Source: Flavobacteriaceae bacterium UBA3440
Lineage (GTDB): Bacteria > Bacteroidota > Bacteroidia > Flavobacteriales > Flavobacteriaceae
Length of the DNA: 21,541 nt
Reading direction: 5' to 3'
Assembly (NCBI GenBank): GCA_002378585.1
Contig: DFSJ01000051.1
Coordinates: 1-21,541 of the forward strand
Numbering within the stretch: position 1 is the first letter of the stretch; every line of letters begins with the position of its first letter. The notes under the pieces were generated by a model. That model did no database searches, was not told the DNA's origin, and saw nothing but the letters and a program-made list of their open reading frames with translations. The translations under genes and the position numbers were made by a program. This document shows, one piece after another, positions 7,204 through 15,852 of the stretch.

Positions 7204-9801
7204 CTACAATAAGGGTTCCTGATTTCTGAACACTAACTCTTCTTCAAAGGCGTCAATCAGTACAATACTATCTCGTTTGATCGTTCCTCTCAGCAGTTCT
7301 TTGGACAGGTTATTGAGAATTCTCTTCTGAATCATTCGCTTGATGGGTCGGGCCCCGTACTGTGGATCAAATCCTAGTTCAGCTAACAAATCAATTGCCT
7401 CAGGGGTTGCATCAATGGTGATTTCTTGCTCAGACAACATTTTTTGCAGTTGTTTGATTTGTAGGGTAACGATCTCTCTAACGTGCTGATGGTTCAGTGG
7501 ATGAAATAGAATTATATCGTCAATCCTGTTTAAAAATTCAGGACGGACACTTTGTTTTAACAAAGCGAGTACTTTTTCCTGGGCTTGTTCGGCCGCCTTT
7601 TCTACATCATTTTGTTCAGCAAATGCCTCGGTGATCAAATGCCCTCCCATGTTGCTAGTCATCACGATGATGCAATTTTTAAAGTCGGCTACTCTACCTT
7701 TATTATCGGTTAGTCGACCTTCATCGAGGACCTGTAACAGAATATTGAAGGTGTCGGGGTGTGCTTTTTCGATTTCGTCAAGCAACACCACGGAGTATGG
7801 TTTTCTGCGTACGGCTTCTGTTAGTTGACCACCCTCTTCATATCCGACATAGCCAGGAGGCGCCCCAACCAATCGGCTGACGGCATGTTTTTCTTGATAC
7901 TCACTCATGTCAATGCGGGTCATGGCCGTTTCGTCGTCGAAAAGATAATCAGCTAGCGTTTTGGCCAATTCGGTTTTTCCCACACCGGTAGTACCCAAAA
8001 ACAAGAAAGAACCTATGGGCTTTTTTTGGTCTTGTAAACCAGCACGTGACCTTCTAATCGCATCGGATACAGCTTGAATAGCTTCCTCTTGTCCGATGAC
8101 TCTCTTGTGCAATACCTCCTCAAGACCCAATAGCTTTTCCATATCGGACTGCATCATTTTGGTTACCGGTATACCGGTCCATTTGGCAACTACTTCGGCA
8201 ATATCCTCATAGGTAACGATTTCTTTGATCAACGTTCCTTGATTTTGTTGCGCATCCAATGCTTTTTGAAGCAGGTCTAGTTGCTCTTGAGCTTCTTTGA
8301 TTTTTCCATAGCGTATTTCAGCTACTAATGCATAGTCTCCATTTCGCTCTGCACGCTCTGCGGCGAGTTTTAATTGTTCTATCAATTCTTTGGTCTTCTG
8401 CAGTTGATCAACAGCAGTTTTTTCCGCATCCCATCGGGCCCATAAGGCTTGACGGGTTTCTTTGACGTTAGCCAGTTCACTGTGTAAAGATTTGAGTTTA
8501 ACCTGGTCATTCTCTCGGGTTATGGCGGCTAGTTCTATCTCCAACTGCATTACCTTACGATCTAATTGGTCCAGTTCCTCAGGCTTAGAATTCATCTCCA
8601 TCCTCAACTTGGAGGCTGCTTCATCCATCAAGTCAATGGCTTTGTCGGGTAAAAAACGATCGCTGATGTACCTTTGGGATAGCAAGACAGAAGCAATTAC
8701 TGCTTCATCTTTGATTTGCACTTTGTGGTGGGCTTCATATTTTTCTTTGATACCCCGCAAAATTGATATGGCGCTCTCTGTATCTGGTTCATCAACCATA
8801 ACTTTTTGAAATCTTCGCTCTAACGCTTTGTCCTTTTCAAAGTATTTTTGATACTCATCCAGCGTAGTAGCCCCAATAGCGCGTAATTCACCCCTAGCCA
8901 GTGCAGGCTTCAAGATATTAGCTGCATCCATAGCACCCTCGCCACCTCCGGCCCCTACAAGGGTGTGAATTTCATCGATAAACAAGACGATATCTCCCTC
9001 AGCGCCGATCACTTCTTTGACGACTGATTTTAAACGCTCTTCAAATTCACCTTTGTATTTAGCTCCTGCGATAAGTGCACCCATATCCAAGGAATAAATG
9101 ACTTTGTCTTTTAAGTTTTCCGGCACATCTCCAGTCACAATTCGGTGGGCTAACCCTTCAGCGATGGCCGTTTTACCAACCCCTGGTGATCCGATAAGCA
9201 TCGGGTTATTTTTGGTTCGTCTGGACAGAATTTGAAGTACTCGACGTATTTCTTCATCCCGGCCAATCACAGGGTCCAATAATCCTTTGTCTGCCGCCTC
9301 ATTAAGGTTTTTAGCATATTTTTCGAGTGATTGGTAATGCGATTCAGCATCCTTTGATTTCACAGGCTCTCCTTTGCGCAGTTCTTTAACCGCTTTGGTG
9401 AGGTCTTTCTCGTTAATCCCTTGATCTTTCAGAATACTCGCTGCTCTTTGACTACCGTCCAACAGCGCGAGCAAAAGATGTTCTACCGTGGTGAATTCGT
9501 CTCCTAGTTTTTTGGCCCATGCAGTTCCTTTTTGCAACACATCAATAGCCGTTCGACTCCATTGAAGGTTTCCTCCCGTGACTTTGGGCAGGCTGGTCAG
9601 GGCAAGATTGGCCTGGTTTTTTAGTTGATCTACATTTCCTCCTACTTTTTTAAGTAAGTAGATGACGGCGTGTTCATCACCCTCGATAAGTGAGGACAGT
9701 ACATGTACAGGTTCCACGGTAGCGTGTCCGGATTGCTGCGCGATCATTTGTGCAGATTCAATGATCTCTTGTGCCTTTATGGTGTATTGATTCAATTGCA
9801 T
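7204..9801 (-). CDS. clpB: ATP-dependent disaggregase chaperone ClpB
   Basis: Hexameric AAA+ machine that threads and reactivates aggregated proteins together with DnaK. It is 865 residues from the ATG at 9801 ([14 protein letters not shown]), where family homology begins. The frame stays open for 34 more codons upstream, but that part crosses the opposite-strand ytxJ promoter and looks like no ClpB. In order: Clp_N double repeat (about 1-145), AAA-1 with Walker A GSPGVGKT (204-211) and Walker B VLFIDEIH, a coiled-coil middle domain (about 410-535) that distinguishes ClpB from ClpA and ClpC, and AAA-2 with Walker A GTTGVGKT and the pore loop GYVGYEEGG, then the C-terminal D2-small domain. No ClpP-docking loop is expected or seen. 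It is a single-gene unit ending at the hairpin at 7168-7192. I see no good promoter match on its own strand. Confidence 0.97.
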   Translation of the reverse strand: MQLNQYTIKAQEIIESAQMIAQQSGHATVEPVHVLSSLIEGDEHAVIYLLKKVGGNVDQLKNQANLALTSLPKVTGGNLQWSRTAIDVLQKGTAWAKKLGDEFTTVEHLLLALLDGSQRAASILKDQGINEKDLTKAVKELRKGEPVKSKDAESHYQSLEKYAKNLNEAADKGLLDPVIGRDEEIRRVLQILSRRTKNNPMLIGSPGVGKTAIAEGLAHRIVTGDVPENLKDKVIYSLDMGALIAGAKYKGEFEERLKSVVKEVIGAEGDIVLFIDEIHTLVGAGGGEGAMDAANILKPALARGELRAIGATTLDEYQKYFEKDKALERRFQKVMVDEPDTESAISILRGIKEKYEAHHKVQIKDEAVIASVLLSQRYISDRFLPDKAIDLMDEAASKLRMEMNSKPEELDQLDRKVMQLEIELAAITRENDQVKLKSLHSELANVKETRQALWARWDAEKTAVDQLQKTKELIEQLKLAAERAERNGDYALVAEIRYGKIKEAQEQLDLLQKALDAQQNQGTLIKEIVTYEDIAEVVAKWTGIPVTKMMQSDMEKLLGLEEVLHKRVIGQEEAIQAVSDAIRRSRAGLQDQKKPIGSFLFLGTTGVGKTELAKTLADYLFDDETAMTRIDMSEYQEKHAVSRLVGAPPGYVGYEEGGQLTEAVRRKPYSVVLLDEIEKAHPDTFNILLQVLDEGRLTDNKGRVADFKNCIIVMTSNMGGHLITEAFAEQNDVEKAAEQAQEKVLALLKQSVRPEFLNRIDDIILFHPLNHQHVREIVTLQIKQLQKMLSEQEITIDATPEAIDLLAELGFDPQYGARPIKRMIQKRILNNLSKELLRGTIKRDSIVLIDAFEEELVFRNQEPLL

Positions 9802-9827
9802 AGCTCGTAGATGTTTGTGTATCTTTG
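9796..9827 (+). promoter_or_regulatory. Promoter for ytxJ
   Basis: TTG (9796-9798), a 21-base spacer and TATCTTTG (9820-9827) form a full Bacteroidota promoter on the plus strand. The -33 element lies within the first codons of clpB on the other strand. Transcription would begin near 9834 and leave a leader of about 100 bases before ytxJ. Confidence 0.6.
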
Positions 9828-9842
9828 CACTCATTAGTGCAA
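9825..9842. promoter_or_regulatory. Inverted repeat overlapping the ytxJ -7 element
   Basis: TTGCACT and AGTGCAA form a perfect 7-bp inverted repeat around CATT. It starts inside the -7 element of the ytxJ promoter and would cover the start site, a position typical of a repressor operator. It also lies 24 bases upstream of the clpB ATG. It resembles a half of the CIRCE element but the spacer (4 instead of 9) does not fit HrcA. Role inferred only. Confidence 0.4.
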
Positions 9843-9865
9843 CATTAGGTCCACGGTTACAAATC

Positions 9866-9878
9866 GGACATTTTGTCC
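9866..9878. repeat. Short inverted repeat in the clpB-ytxJ spacer
   Basis: GGACA-TTT-TGTCC, a perfect 5-bp inverted repeat, lies midway in the 133-base divergent spacer. It could be a protein-binding site or a small hairpin in the ytxJ leader; too short for a firm call. Confidence 0.3.
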
Positions 9879-9934
9879 AACTAAGCCATTGGATATAAGA
9901 CATTTAGGCATTATTCTCTTTTAAGTCATTTAGT

Positions 9935-10336
9935 ATGAGTTTGTTAAAAAAATGGTTTGCAACCGACAAAAAGTCAGCTCAACCCCAATCACAGGCCAGC
10001 GATGTTCCGGAAAATTTTTGGATCCCCTTGACTTCGATGGAACAGATGGATGCATGGAACACGGAACAAGAACACCCCATCTATGTCTTTAAACATTCCA
10101 CAAGTTGTGGTGTGTCCAAAATGGTTCTCAAGGATATAACCCAACGTTTAACAACCCAACGCGGCCCAGGAACTTATTTTTTGTTGCATTTAATTGAAAA
10201 TAGAGCCATTTCCAATGAAATTGCTACTCGATTTGGTGTCGTACATCAATCACCTCAATTCTTAAAGATAGAACAGGGTAGGTGTTCGCTACACGAGGCT
10301 CACTACAGTATATTAGACCATTCGTGGTCTGCCTAG
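9935..10336 (+). CDS. ytxJ: YtxJ-family bacillithiol-system redox protein
   Basis: Monothiol thioredoxin-fold protein of 133 residues, named YtxJ in genomes that make bacillithiol and proposed to act in bacillithiol-linked disulfide exchange. The first 25 residues are a polar linker with no signal peptide, so it is cytosolic. The active-site motif is FKHSTSCGVSKM with Cys58; no second Cys follows at CxxC spacing. The cis-Pro loop is HQSPQFLKI (about 104-112). A second cysteine, Cys117, sits after that strand. The gene stands alone between clpB and glyA, with a leader of about 100 bases. That the organism makes bacillithiol is inferred from this gene and from knowledge of related Bacteroidota; no biosynthesis gene (bshA/B/C) is in the window. 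Confidence 0.86.
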   Translation: MSLLKKWFATDKKSAQPQSQASDVPENFWIPLTSMEQMDAWNTEQEHPIYVFKHSTSCGVSKMVLKDITQRLTTQRGPGTYFLLHLIENRAISNEIATRFGVVHQSPQFLKIEQGRCSLHEAHYSILDHSWSA

Positions 10337-10375
10337 GTGTTGATTGTCGTTTGATAACTCACTACATATTTGACT

Positions 10376-10388
10376 CGTCCTATGGACG
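10376..10388 (+). terminator. Possible weak terminator after ytxJ
   Basis: CGTCC-TAT-GGACG (5-bp stem, 3-base loop) is followed by TTTTAT. The stem is short, so termination may be partial. It lies in the 97-base spacer before glyA, in which I find no exact TAnnTTTG element. Confidence 0.3.
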
Positions 10389-10433
10389 TTTTATCAGCCC
10401 AAGTACTTAATTTTACAGCCATAAAATAATCCC

Positions 10434-11711
10434 ATGGAAAGAGACCACATCATTTTTGACCTGATTCAAGACGAAGAACACAGACAACGCGAGGGCATAG
10501 AGCTTATTGCTTCGGAAAACTTCACCTCTCCAGAAGTGATGGAGGCTGCAGGTTCCGTATTGACCAACAAATATGCGGAAGGTTACCCTGGGAAGAGATA
10601 CTACGGAGGCTGTCAAGTAGTAGACCAAGTCGAGCAAATTGCCATTGATCGCGCCAAAGCTCTTTTTGGTGCCGCCTATGCCAATGTTCAACCTCACTCT
10701 GGTTCCCAAGCTAATGCCTCGGTATACCACGCATGTCTTACACCGGGAGATACCATTTTAGGATTTGATCTTTCACACGGAGGACACTTAACTCATGGAT
10801 CTCCAGTTAATTTTTCTGGGAGACTTTACCGACCTGTATTCTATGGCGTAGAGCAAGAGACGGGTCGTTTGAACTACGATAAGATTGAGGAAATTGCTCT
10901 AGCTGAAAAACCAAAAATGATTATCGCAGGTGCTTCTGCGTATTCAAGAGATATGGATTTTGCTCGATTTAGAGCTATTGCAGACCGTGTAGGGGCATTG
11001 CTTTTGGCGGATATATCGCATCCAGCAGGTTTGATCGCTAAAGGATTGCTCAACGATCCAATTCCTCATTGTCATATAGTGACCACCACGACACACAAAA
11101 CGTTGAGAGGCCCCAGAGGTGGATTAATCCTTATGGGTCAAGATTTTGAGAACCCTATGGGACTTAAAGGCCCTAAAGGGGAAATACGTATGATGTCCAC
11201 TTTACTTGATCTTGCAGTCTTTCCCGGTAATCAAGGTGGCCCATTGGAACACATTATAGCAGCTAAAGCCGTAGCTTTTGGTCAATGCTTGACCGATGAG
11301 TTTTTGCATTACGCCATTCAGGTACAAAAAAATGCCCAAGCCCTAGCTCATGCATTTGTCAAAAGAGATTATCACCTGATTTCAGGGGGGACAGACAACC
11401 ATATGATGTTAATTGATTTGCGCAATAAAAACATTACAGGTAAAGAAGCAGAAAATGTTCTAGTTGCGGCAGATATTACCGCCAACAAAAACATGGTGCC
11501 TTTTGACGATAAATCCCCTTTTGTTACCTCAGGAATTCGATTTGGAACTCCAGCGGTAACCACCCGTGGGTTAAAAGAGTCGGATATGGAAACTATAGCC
11601 GCTTTGGTGGATAAAGTGTTGACCCACAAAGACGACGCTACAGTGATCGCCCAAGTGAAAGAGGAGGTAAATGCTTTGATGGGGGAGCGGCCTTTATTTG
11701 TAGGCCAATAA
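10434..11711 (+). CDS. glyA: Serine hydroxymethyltransferase
   Basis: PLP enzyme that interconverts serine and glycine while loading tetrahydrofolate with a one-carbon unit. It has 425 residues, the normal bacterial length. Key features are [20 protein letters not shown] near the N-terminus, [13 protein letters not shown] (48-59), the PLP lysine Lys222 in [14 protein letters not shown], and [10 protein letters not shown] near the C-terminus. The ATG at 10434 gives the usual [11 protein letters not shown] start. The stop codon (11709-11711) lies inside the U-tract of the convergent SRP RNA gene, so glyA transcripts read into SRP RNA antisense unless stopped there. Confidence 0.97.
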   Translation: MERDHIIFDLIQDEEHRQREGIELIASENFTSPEVMEAAGSVLTNKYAEGYPGKRYYGGCQVVDQVEQIAIDRAKALFGAAYANVQPHSGSQANASVYHACLTPGDTILGFDLSHGGHLTHGSPVNFSGRLYRPVFYGVEQETGRLNYDKIEEIALAEKPKMIIAGASAYSRDMDFARFRAIADRVGALLLADISHPAGLIAKGLLNDPIPHCHIVTTTTHKTLRGPRGGLILMGQDFENPMGLKGPKGEIRMMSTLLDLAVFPGNQGGPLEHIIAAKAVAFGQCLTDEFLHYAIQVQKNAQALAHAFVKRDYHLISGGTDNHMMLIDLRNKNITGKEAENVLVAADITANKNMVPFDDKSPFVTSGIRFGTPAVTTRGLKESDMETIAALVDKVLTHKDDATVIAQVKEEVNALMGERPLFVGQ

Positions 11712-11715
11712 AAAA
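11710..11715 (-). terminator. U-tract of the SRP RNA terminator, overlapping the glyA stop
   Basis: On the minus strand the closing helix of the SRP RNA (GGGCAAGA pairing with TCTTGCCC) is followed at once by six T, so the long hairpin of the RNA itself acts as intrinsic terminator. The two As ending the glyA stop codon are part of this tract. Confidence 0.8.
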
Positions 11716-11811
11716 GGGCAAGAGGTCCACATCGCACCGCTACAACCTCATACCCTTGCTGTGTTCCCACCCTGGGGGATTTTGAGGGAGCTGGTCGTGT
11801 AGGTCTTGCCC
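11716..11811 (-). ncRNA. ffs: Small SRP RNA (4.5S-like, ffs)
   Basis: Scaffold RNA of the signal recognition particle, partner of Ffh. The minus strand folds into one long hairpin of about 96 nucleotides. Its ends pair as GGGCAAGA (11811-11804) with TCTTGCCC (11723-11716). The apex (minus strand of 11757-11777) carries the conserved domain IV: CCCCCAGG on the 5' side, GU-GGGA-AC as a GNRA-capped tip, then ACAGCAAGG on the 3' side, equivalent to the CAGG/AGCA internal loop that binds the Ffh M domain. There is no Alu domain, as in most non-Firmicute bacteria. The promoter is directly upstream and a T-run follows. The 5' end is placed by the helix and by the promoter; exact ends are approximate. 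Confidence 0.9.
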
Positions 11812-11815
11812 GGCG

Positions 11816-11845
11816 CAAATATAACGCCTTTTCTATTTTGAACAA
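11816..11845 (-). promoter_or_regulatory. Promoter of the SRP RNA gene
   Basis: On the minus strand TTG (11845-11843), a 19-base spacer and TATATTTG (11823-11816) match the Bacteroidota sigma-A consensus exactly, 4 bases before the first paired base of the RNA. This is the best promoter in the window, as expected for a stable RNA. Confidence 0.82.
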
Positions 11846-11891
11846 GGAGTTAAAGGCTTTAAATTTATGTTCTGTAACGACTTCATTTACT

Positions 11892-12932
11892 ATGACAAAG
11901 CCTACTTTTAGTGCCCTTTTATGGGTTATTTTGCTTGTATCTTGCGGGCAAAAGTCTGCTGTAAAGCCAGTAACTTCCCTAGTTTTGACTCCTGTTCAAA
12001 AAATGTATGCGCAAGGGGACACCTTGAATTTTTCCTGGAAAAATCCTTCAGCAGTGGCTTTTGATTCCGTAACCTTTTCATTATCTGGTACGTCCATAGC
12101 ACATACCGATGATTACTTGGTGTTAAATGCCTCTGTCCTTGGGGAACAATCCATAGAATGGGTTGGTTATCAGCAAGATAAAGAGGTAGCTCAAGGAGCG
12201 TTGAAGGTAAAGATTTTGGCCAATAAAGCCCCGAAATTATACACCTATGAAATCATAGCGTCCTATCCTCACGATATGGAAGCCTACACCCAAGGGCTTG
12301 AATTTTCTAACGGAATCTTATATGAAAGCACCGGTTTATTGGGTTTTTCTTCGCTTCGAAAAGTAGATTACAAAACTGGTGTAGTGTTGAAACAACACAA
12401 TTTGCCCGAAGATGTTTTTGGGGAGGGACTCACTATTTATGGTGATCAATTATATCAATTGACCTGGCAGAGTGGATTTGGCTATATCTATGACCTAGAA
12501 TTTAATGAAATTGGGAGATTTGCTTACGGTAAGAGCAAAGAAGGGTGGGGATTGGCCCACAATGAAAAGCAGCTATTTAAAAGCGATGGTACGGACCGTA
12601 TATGGATTTTACAGCCCACAGACGGATCAGAAATCGCTCAGTTTTCGACAGTTACTCACCAAGGGTTTTTTAACAGAGCCAATGAACTCGAGTACGTAGA
12701 CGGAAAAATCTATGCCAATGTATACCAAAAGGAGTCTATGATGATTATCGATGCCAACAGTGGGGCCATTGAGGGAATTGTGGATTTCTCTGGACTGAAA
12801 CAAAAAGTCACCCAACATCCAGCACTTGATGTGCTGAACGGGGTAGCCTACCACCCTGAGCACCAAAGTTTTTTTGTAACCGGAAAAAAATGGGATCGTT
12901 TGTTTGAGGTCCGAATCGTCCCAAAATCATGA
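11892..12932 (+). CDS. Glutaminyl-peptide cyclotransferase (glutamine cyclotransferase), lipoprotein
   Basis: Turns N-terminal glutamine of peptides or proteins into pyroglutamate. It is 346 residues from the ATG at 11892; an upstream TTG in frame is rejected because it lies in the SRP RNA promoter and would bury the signal peptide. The N-terminus is a lipoprotein signal with lipobox LVSC and Cys18, so the enzyme is exported and lipid-anchored. Residues about 25-112 form a beta-rich, Ig-like region. The catalytic five-bladed propeller (glutamine cyclotransferase family, plant/bacterial type) covers about 115-346, with YTQGLEF (132-138), FGEGLTIYGDQLYQLTW, GWGLAHNEKQLFKSDGT, NELEYVDGKIYANV and a terminal LNGVAYHP...FFVTGKKWDRLFEV. 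It is first in a run with the SDR and talC-like genes; the SDR start overlaps its stop codon. Confidence 0.9.
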   Translation: MTKPTFSALLWVILLVSCGQKSAVKPVTSLVLTPVQKMYAQGDTLNFSWKNPSAVAFDSVTFSLSGTSIAHTDDYLVLNASVLGEQSIEWVGYQQDKEVAQGALKVKILANKAPKLYTYEIIASYPHDMEAYTQGLEFSNGILYESTGLLGFSSLRKVDYKTGVVLKQHNLPEDVFGEGLTIYGDQLYQLTWQSGFGYIYDLEFNEIGRFAYGKSKEGWGLAHNEKQLFKSDGTDRIWILQPTDGSEIAQFSTVTHQGFFNRANELEYVDGKIYANVYQKESMMIIDANSGAIEGIVDFSGLKQKVTQHPALDVLNGVAYHPEHQSFFVTGKKWDRLFEVRIVPKS

Positions 12933-13744
12933 TGACACATCAACCTTTAGTCGTACTAGTCACTGGAGCATCCTCAGGGATCGGTCAATCGATCAGCACC
13001 TATTTGGGCCAAAAAGGGTGTCTGGTTTATGGGACTGCGAGAAATCCTGAAGCCTGCAGTCATCCAGAACACTACACCTTGCTGGCTTTGGACGTGCAAC
13101 AATCATCGACCATTGATTCAACTGTAAATCATATTATAGCGCTGCACGGTCGTATTGATGTATTGATAAACAATGCTGGAGTAGGTATAACAGGGCCTGT
13201 TGAATATACGCCGCTAGTCGAGATTGATAAAGTATTCGATATTAATTTGAAAGGTCCAATTCGGATGCTTCACGCCGTACTTCCGCATATGAGAAATCAA
13301 GGAAGTGGTTTAGTCATCAACATTACTTCAATTGCCGGGTCTATGGGGTTGCCTTTTCGCGGATTGTACTCGGCGACTAAATCAGCCCTTTCCCTTATCA
13401 CTGAATCCTTGCGCATGGAGTGTGCCCCATTTGGCGTCAAGCTGTGTACGGTTGCTCCAGGGGATTACGCCACAAATATAGCTTCAGGCCGATACCATAG
13501 TCCTCTGGATACATCTGGCCCCTATCATCCTCAGTACGATAAAACACTGGAGGGTATGAATGCACATGTTCATCAGGGGTCAAATCCGGATGAAGTGGCT
13601 CATTTGGTATGGAAAATCATGCAGACCAAACAGCCAAAAGTACACTACCGAGTAGGAAAACCACTACAAAAAGCAGCTGTGTGGATTAAATACATATTGC
13701 CTGACACTTTATTTGAACGATTATTGCTTAAATTTTACGCTTAA
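12929..13744 (+). CDS. Short-chain dehydrogenase/reductase (classical SDR)
   Basis: NAD(P)-dependent oxidoreductase of 271 residues. The cofactor motif is TGASSGIG (12-19), with NNAG at 81-84. The catalytic residues are Ser134, Tyr147 and Lys151 (YSATK), correctly spaced. An arginine in TARNP after beta-strand 2 suggests NADP rather than NAD, as inference. The extended C-terminal tail, including [30 protein letters not shown], resembles SDRs acting on bulky lipophilic alcohols such as steroid- or retinol-dehydrogenase-like members; the substrate is not known. Two ATGs (12929, 12932) overlap the stop of the cyclotransferase gene, so translation is coupled. The aldolase gene follows after 10 bases. 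Confidence 0.92.
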   Translation: MMTHQPLVVLVTGASSGIGQSISTYLGQKGCLVYGTARNPEACSHPEHYTLLALDVQQSSTIDSTVNHIIALHGRIDVLINNAGVGITGPVEYTPLVEIDKVFDINLKGPIRMLHAVLPHMRNQGSGLVINITSIAGSMGLPFRGLYSATKSALSLITESLRMECAPFGVKLCTVAPGDYATNIASGRYHSPLDTSGPYHPQYDKTLEGMNAHVHQGSNPDEVAHLVWKIMQTKQPKVHYRVGKPLQKAAVWIKYILPDTLFERLLLKFYA

Positions 13745-13754
13745 AACCTATACT

Positions 13755-14411
13755 ATGAAGTTTTTTATCGACACTGCCAACCTTGATCAGATCCGTGAAG
13801 CTCAATCTTTGGGCGTTCTAGATGGAGTAACTACCAATCCCTCCTTAATGGCTAAAGAAGGTATCTCGGGTCAACAAGCTATCTTAGACCATTACAAGTC
13901 CATTTGTCAATTGGTTGACGGAGATGTCTCCGCTGAGGTGATCGCTACAGAATATGAGGCGATGATTGAAGAAGGTAAAATTCTTGCAGCCCTTCACCCC
14001 CAAATTGTCGTGAAGGTTCCGATGATCAAAGACGGTATCAAGGCGATCAAATATTTTAGCGATCAGGGGATTCGCACCAACTGTACGTTAGTTTTCTCCG
14101 TAGGCCAAGCTTTACTGGCAGCCAAAGCAGGAGCTACCTATGTTTCTCCATTTATTGGGCGCTTAGACGATATTTCGACGGATGGATTGCACCTTATTGC
14201 CGAAATCAGGGGCATCTATGACAATTACGACTTCCCTACACAGATTTTGGCTGCGTCGGTACGACATACGATGCACGTAATTGATTGTGCTAAGATTGGT
14301 GCTGATGTGATGACTGGACCACTATCGTCAATTACCGGACTGTTGAAACACCCCTTAACCGATTCAGGTCTGGCGCAATTTTTAGCTGATTATAACCGAG
14401 CCAATGGATAA
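13755..14411 (+). CDS. TalC/FSA-family transaldolase (often annotated fructose-6-phosphate aldolase)
   Basis: Class I Schiff-base aldolase of 218 residues from the ATG at 13755 ([13 protein letters not shown]); an earlier in-frame ATG at 13713 is inside the SDR gene. Short transaldolases and FsaA share this fold. Conserved parts are [13 protein letters not shown] (24-36), the Schiff-base Lys87 in VVKVPM, NCTLVFS (109-115) and [11 protein letters not shown] (129-139). At the position where FsaA has Tyr131 this protein has Phe133, as transaldolases do, so a pentose-phosphate transaldolase activity on sedoheptulose 7-phosphate and glyceraldehyde 3-phosphate is more likely than free dihydroxyacetone chemistry. 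It is the last gene of the plus-strand run, closed by the terminator at 14422-14448. Confidence 0.93.
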   Translation: MKFFIDTANLDQIREAQSLGVLDGVTTNPSLMAKEGISGQQAILDHYKSICQLVDGDVSAEVIATEYEAMIEEGKILAALHPQIVVKVPMIKDGIKAIKYFSDQGIRTNCTLVFSVGQALLAAKAGATYVSPFIGRLDDISTDGLHLIAEIRGIYDNYDFPTQILAASVRHTMHVIDCAKIGADVMTGPLSSITGLLKHPLTDSGLAQFLADYNRANG

Positions 14412-14421
14412 TTAATCAAAT

Positions 14422-14448
14422 AAAACCAGGTCCTAGTCACCTGGTTTT
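14422..14448. terminator. Bidirectional intrinsic terminator
   Basis: A 10-bp perfect stem (AAAACCAGGT with ACCTGGTTTT) encloses a 7-base loop, with T-runs on both sides when read in either direction. It separates the convergent talC-like and thioredoxin-fold lipoprotein genes; the stop codon of the latter directly abuts it. Confidence 0.9.
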
Positions 14449-15825
14449 TTATTTGTTTTGGAAGCTTGTTTGCAGGTTGGCAAATCCGTTGACGATTTTA
14501 CCATTTTCCAGTACGACACTTTTAAATGCATTATCCCAAATCAATCTGTTTTGAAGATCTTCGGGGTTGATGGAGCGGTATTGTAGCTGGGGCTGCATGT
14601 CGTATTCTTGAATCGTTGCAGACCAGTGTACGGCATCTTGATCTGGGCTAATCCCTATAAATTGGTATTCAGGCCATTTTTTTTGAAGTTCAGCCACTTT
14701 TTGTTGAATTCTGTAGAGCATTCCTTCGTATTTCGTGGACCAGAAGTAGATCACCACTTTGCGGTCTTCAGTTAACTTGCGAAGATTGGTCAATTTACCT
14801 TGATGATCCACAATAGGTAAAGGTAATACGTCTCGATCAGGTTGTAGTGAAATAATGGATTGGTACACATCATTTAACTCTTCAGCGTATCTATTTTCTT
14901 TTAGATAGGGTGCGAACACCTGATAGAACTGGGTGATTCTCGCCTCAGTATCCTGAGATTTAACCCAATACTGCAAAGCTAGTTGTCTCATCAACTGGTC
15001 TTTTAACAAACGATCCTCTACTAAACTATCGATGATATTGAGCTTGTGTAGGTTAAAATGTAGAGGTTTTTCAGGTGTAGGGATAATGCCACACTGATCT
15101 GTACACGCCTCATAGGCCATATTGCCTAAATGAAATTTCATGAATTGGAAATACGGTTTGAAATGACTCAAATCGCGATTATTGCGCTCTATATTTTTTC
15201 TGTAGTCAAAAAAAGCAGCAGGAAAGTCTTTTACCTGGGGACTGTTTTCGTGAAAGAACGGGTATTTTTCCTTGTGAACATAAAGATTGTAATCAATATT
15301 GGCAGCTACCATAGACACGGCTCTTTCAGACAAGGTTACCTCTCGTTGTAGATCACTGAGCATAGTTAGCTTGTCAGCCCTTATGGTTTCAATCAATTGA
15401 TGGAAAGGTTCAGGATCTAGTACATAGTTTTTTTCGATGCTGTACGACTCTCGTTCATTGGTTAAGAACATTTCTAAAATGAAATTGTTCAATTCTGAAC
15501 CTCGTCCTGAGAATACCAGGGATTCGTCAAAGGATACAGTATTTATTCGAATGTGAATACTGTCTCCCTTCTGTAAATACACGTAGTTGTATTCAGGCGG
15601 GTGATCAAAGTGATACAATCCTTCTTCAAGTCCTTCTAGTCGCATGGAAAAACGACCATTTTGATCTAGATAGGCCGTATCAATCAATGCCTCTTCACGA
15701 TGTAGGGTAACATAATTACTGGTGGGATTAACAATGGTGCCACTGAAATAGGTGGGCTGGGTTTTGGGGTCAATAGCCCCGCAACCTACCAAAATTATCA
15801 GAAAAAAGACACCTAGATACCTCAT
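14449..15825 (-). CDS. Thioredoxin-fold (TlpA-like) lipoprotein without active-site cysteines
   Basis: Exported protein of 458 residues. The signal peptide ends in lipobox LVGC with Cys15, so it is a lipoprotein. Residues about 25-115 look like the DUF4369-type beta domain common before TlpA-like modules in Bacteroidota. The middle (about 120-330) is helical, with a lone CTDQC motif (241-245). The C-terminal region (about 333-455) has the thioredoxin-like pattern KVVIYFWSTKYEGML (356-370) and FIGISPDQD. In redox-active relatives the motif is FWATWCxxC; here Tyr366 and Met369 stand at the cysteine positions, and the cis-Pro before the next strand is also absent (AFKSVVLENGK). So it is probably not a disulfide reductase; a binding or structural envelope role is possible. 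It is a single gene, divergent from the ABC-F gene. Confidence 0.85.
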   Translation of the reverse strand: MRYLGVFFLIILVGCGAIDPKTQPTYFSGTIVNPTSNYVTLHREEALIDTAYLDQNGRFSMRLEGLEEGLYHFDHPPEYNYVYLQKGDSIHIRINTVSFDESLVFSGRGSELNNFILEMFLTNERESYSIEKNYVLDPEPFHQLIETIRADKLTMLSDLQREVTLSERAVSMVAANIDYNLYVHKEKYPFFHENSPQVKDFPAAFFDYRKNIERNNRDLSHFKPYFQFMKFHLGNMAYEACTDQCGIIPTPEKPLHFNLHKLNIIDSLVEDRLLKDQLMRQLALQYWVKSQDTEARITQFYQVFAPYLKENRYAEELNDVYQSIISLQPDRDVLPLPIVDHQGKLTNLRKLTEDRKVVIYFWSTKYEGMLYRIQQKVAELQKKWPEYQFIGISPDQDAVHWSATIQEYDMQPQLQYRSINPEDLQNRLIWDNAFKSVVLENGKIVNGFANLQTSFQNK

Positions 15826-15852
15826 ATAATCACAGGATGTAAATGTACTTTA

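Noticed and set aside
8462..8809. A 115-codon plus-strand frame inside clpB
   Set aside because: It is antisense to the clpB middle and AAA-1 domains, has no recognisable motif and no promoter or start context.
9825..9842. CIRCE heat-shock element upstream of clpB
   Set aside because: The half sites resemble GCACTC but the spacer is 4 rather than 9 and the outer bases differ, so HrcA binding is not supported.
9802..9903. N-terminal extension of ClpB with a CPIC motif
   Set aside because: No ClpB has such an extension; family homology starts at the ATG at 9801, and the extra part crosses the ytxJ promoter and both palindromes.
11372..11845. A 157-codon minus-strand frame opposite the end of glyA and reaching past the spacer
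   Set aside because: Most of it is antisense to glyA, and the rest is the SRP RNA gene, which explains the open frame near its upstream end.
11838..11891. Longer start of the cyclotransferase gene (TTG at 11838)
   Set aside because: It would place 18 residues before the lipoprotein signal and overlap the SRP RNA promoter.
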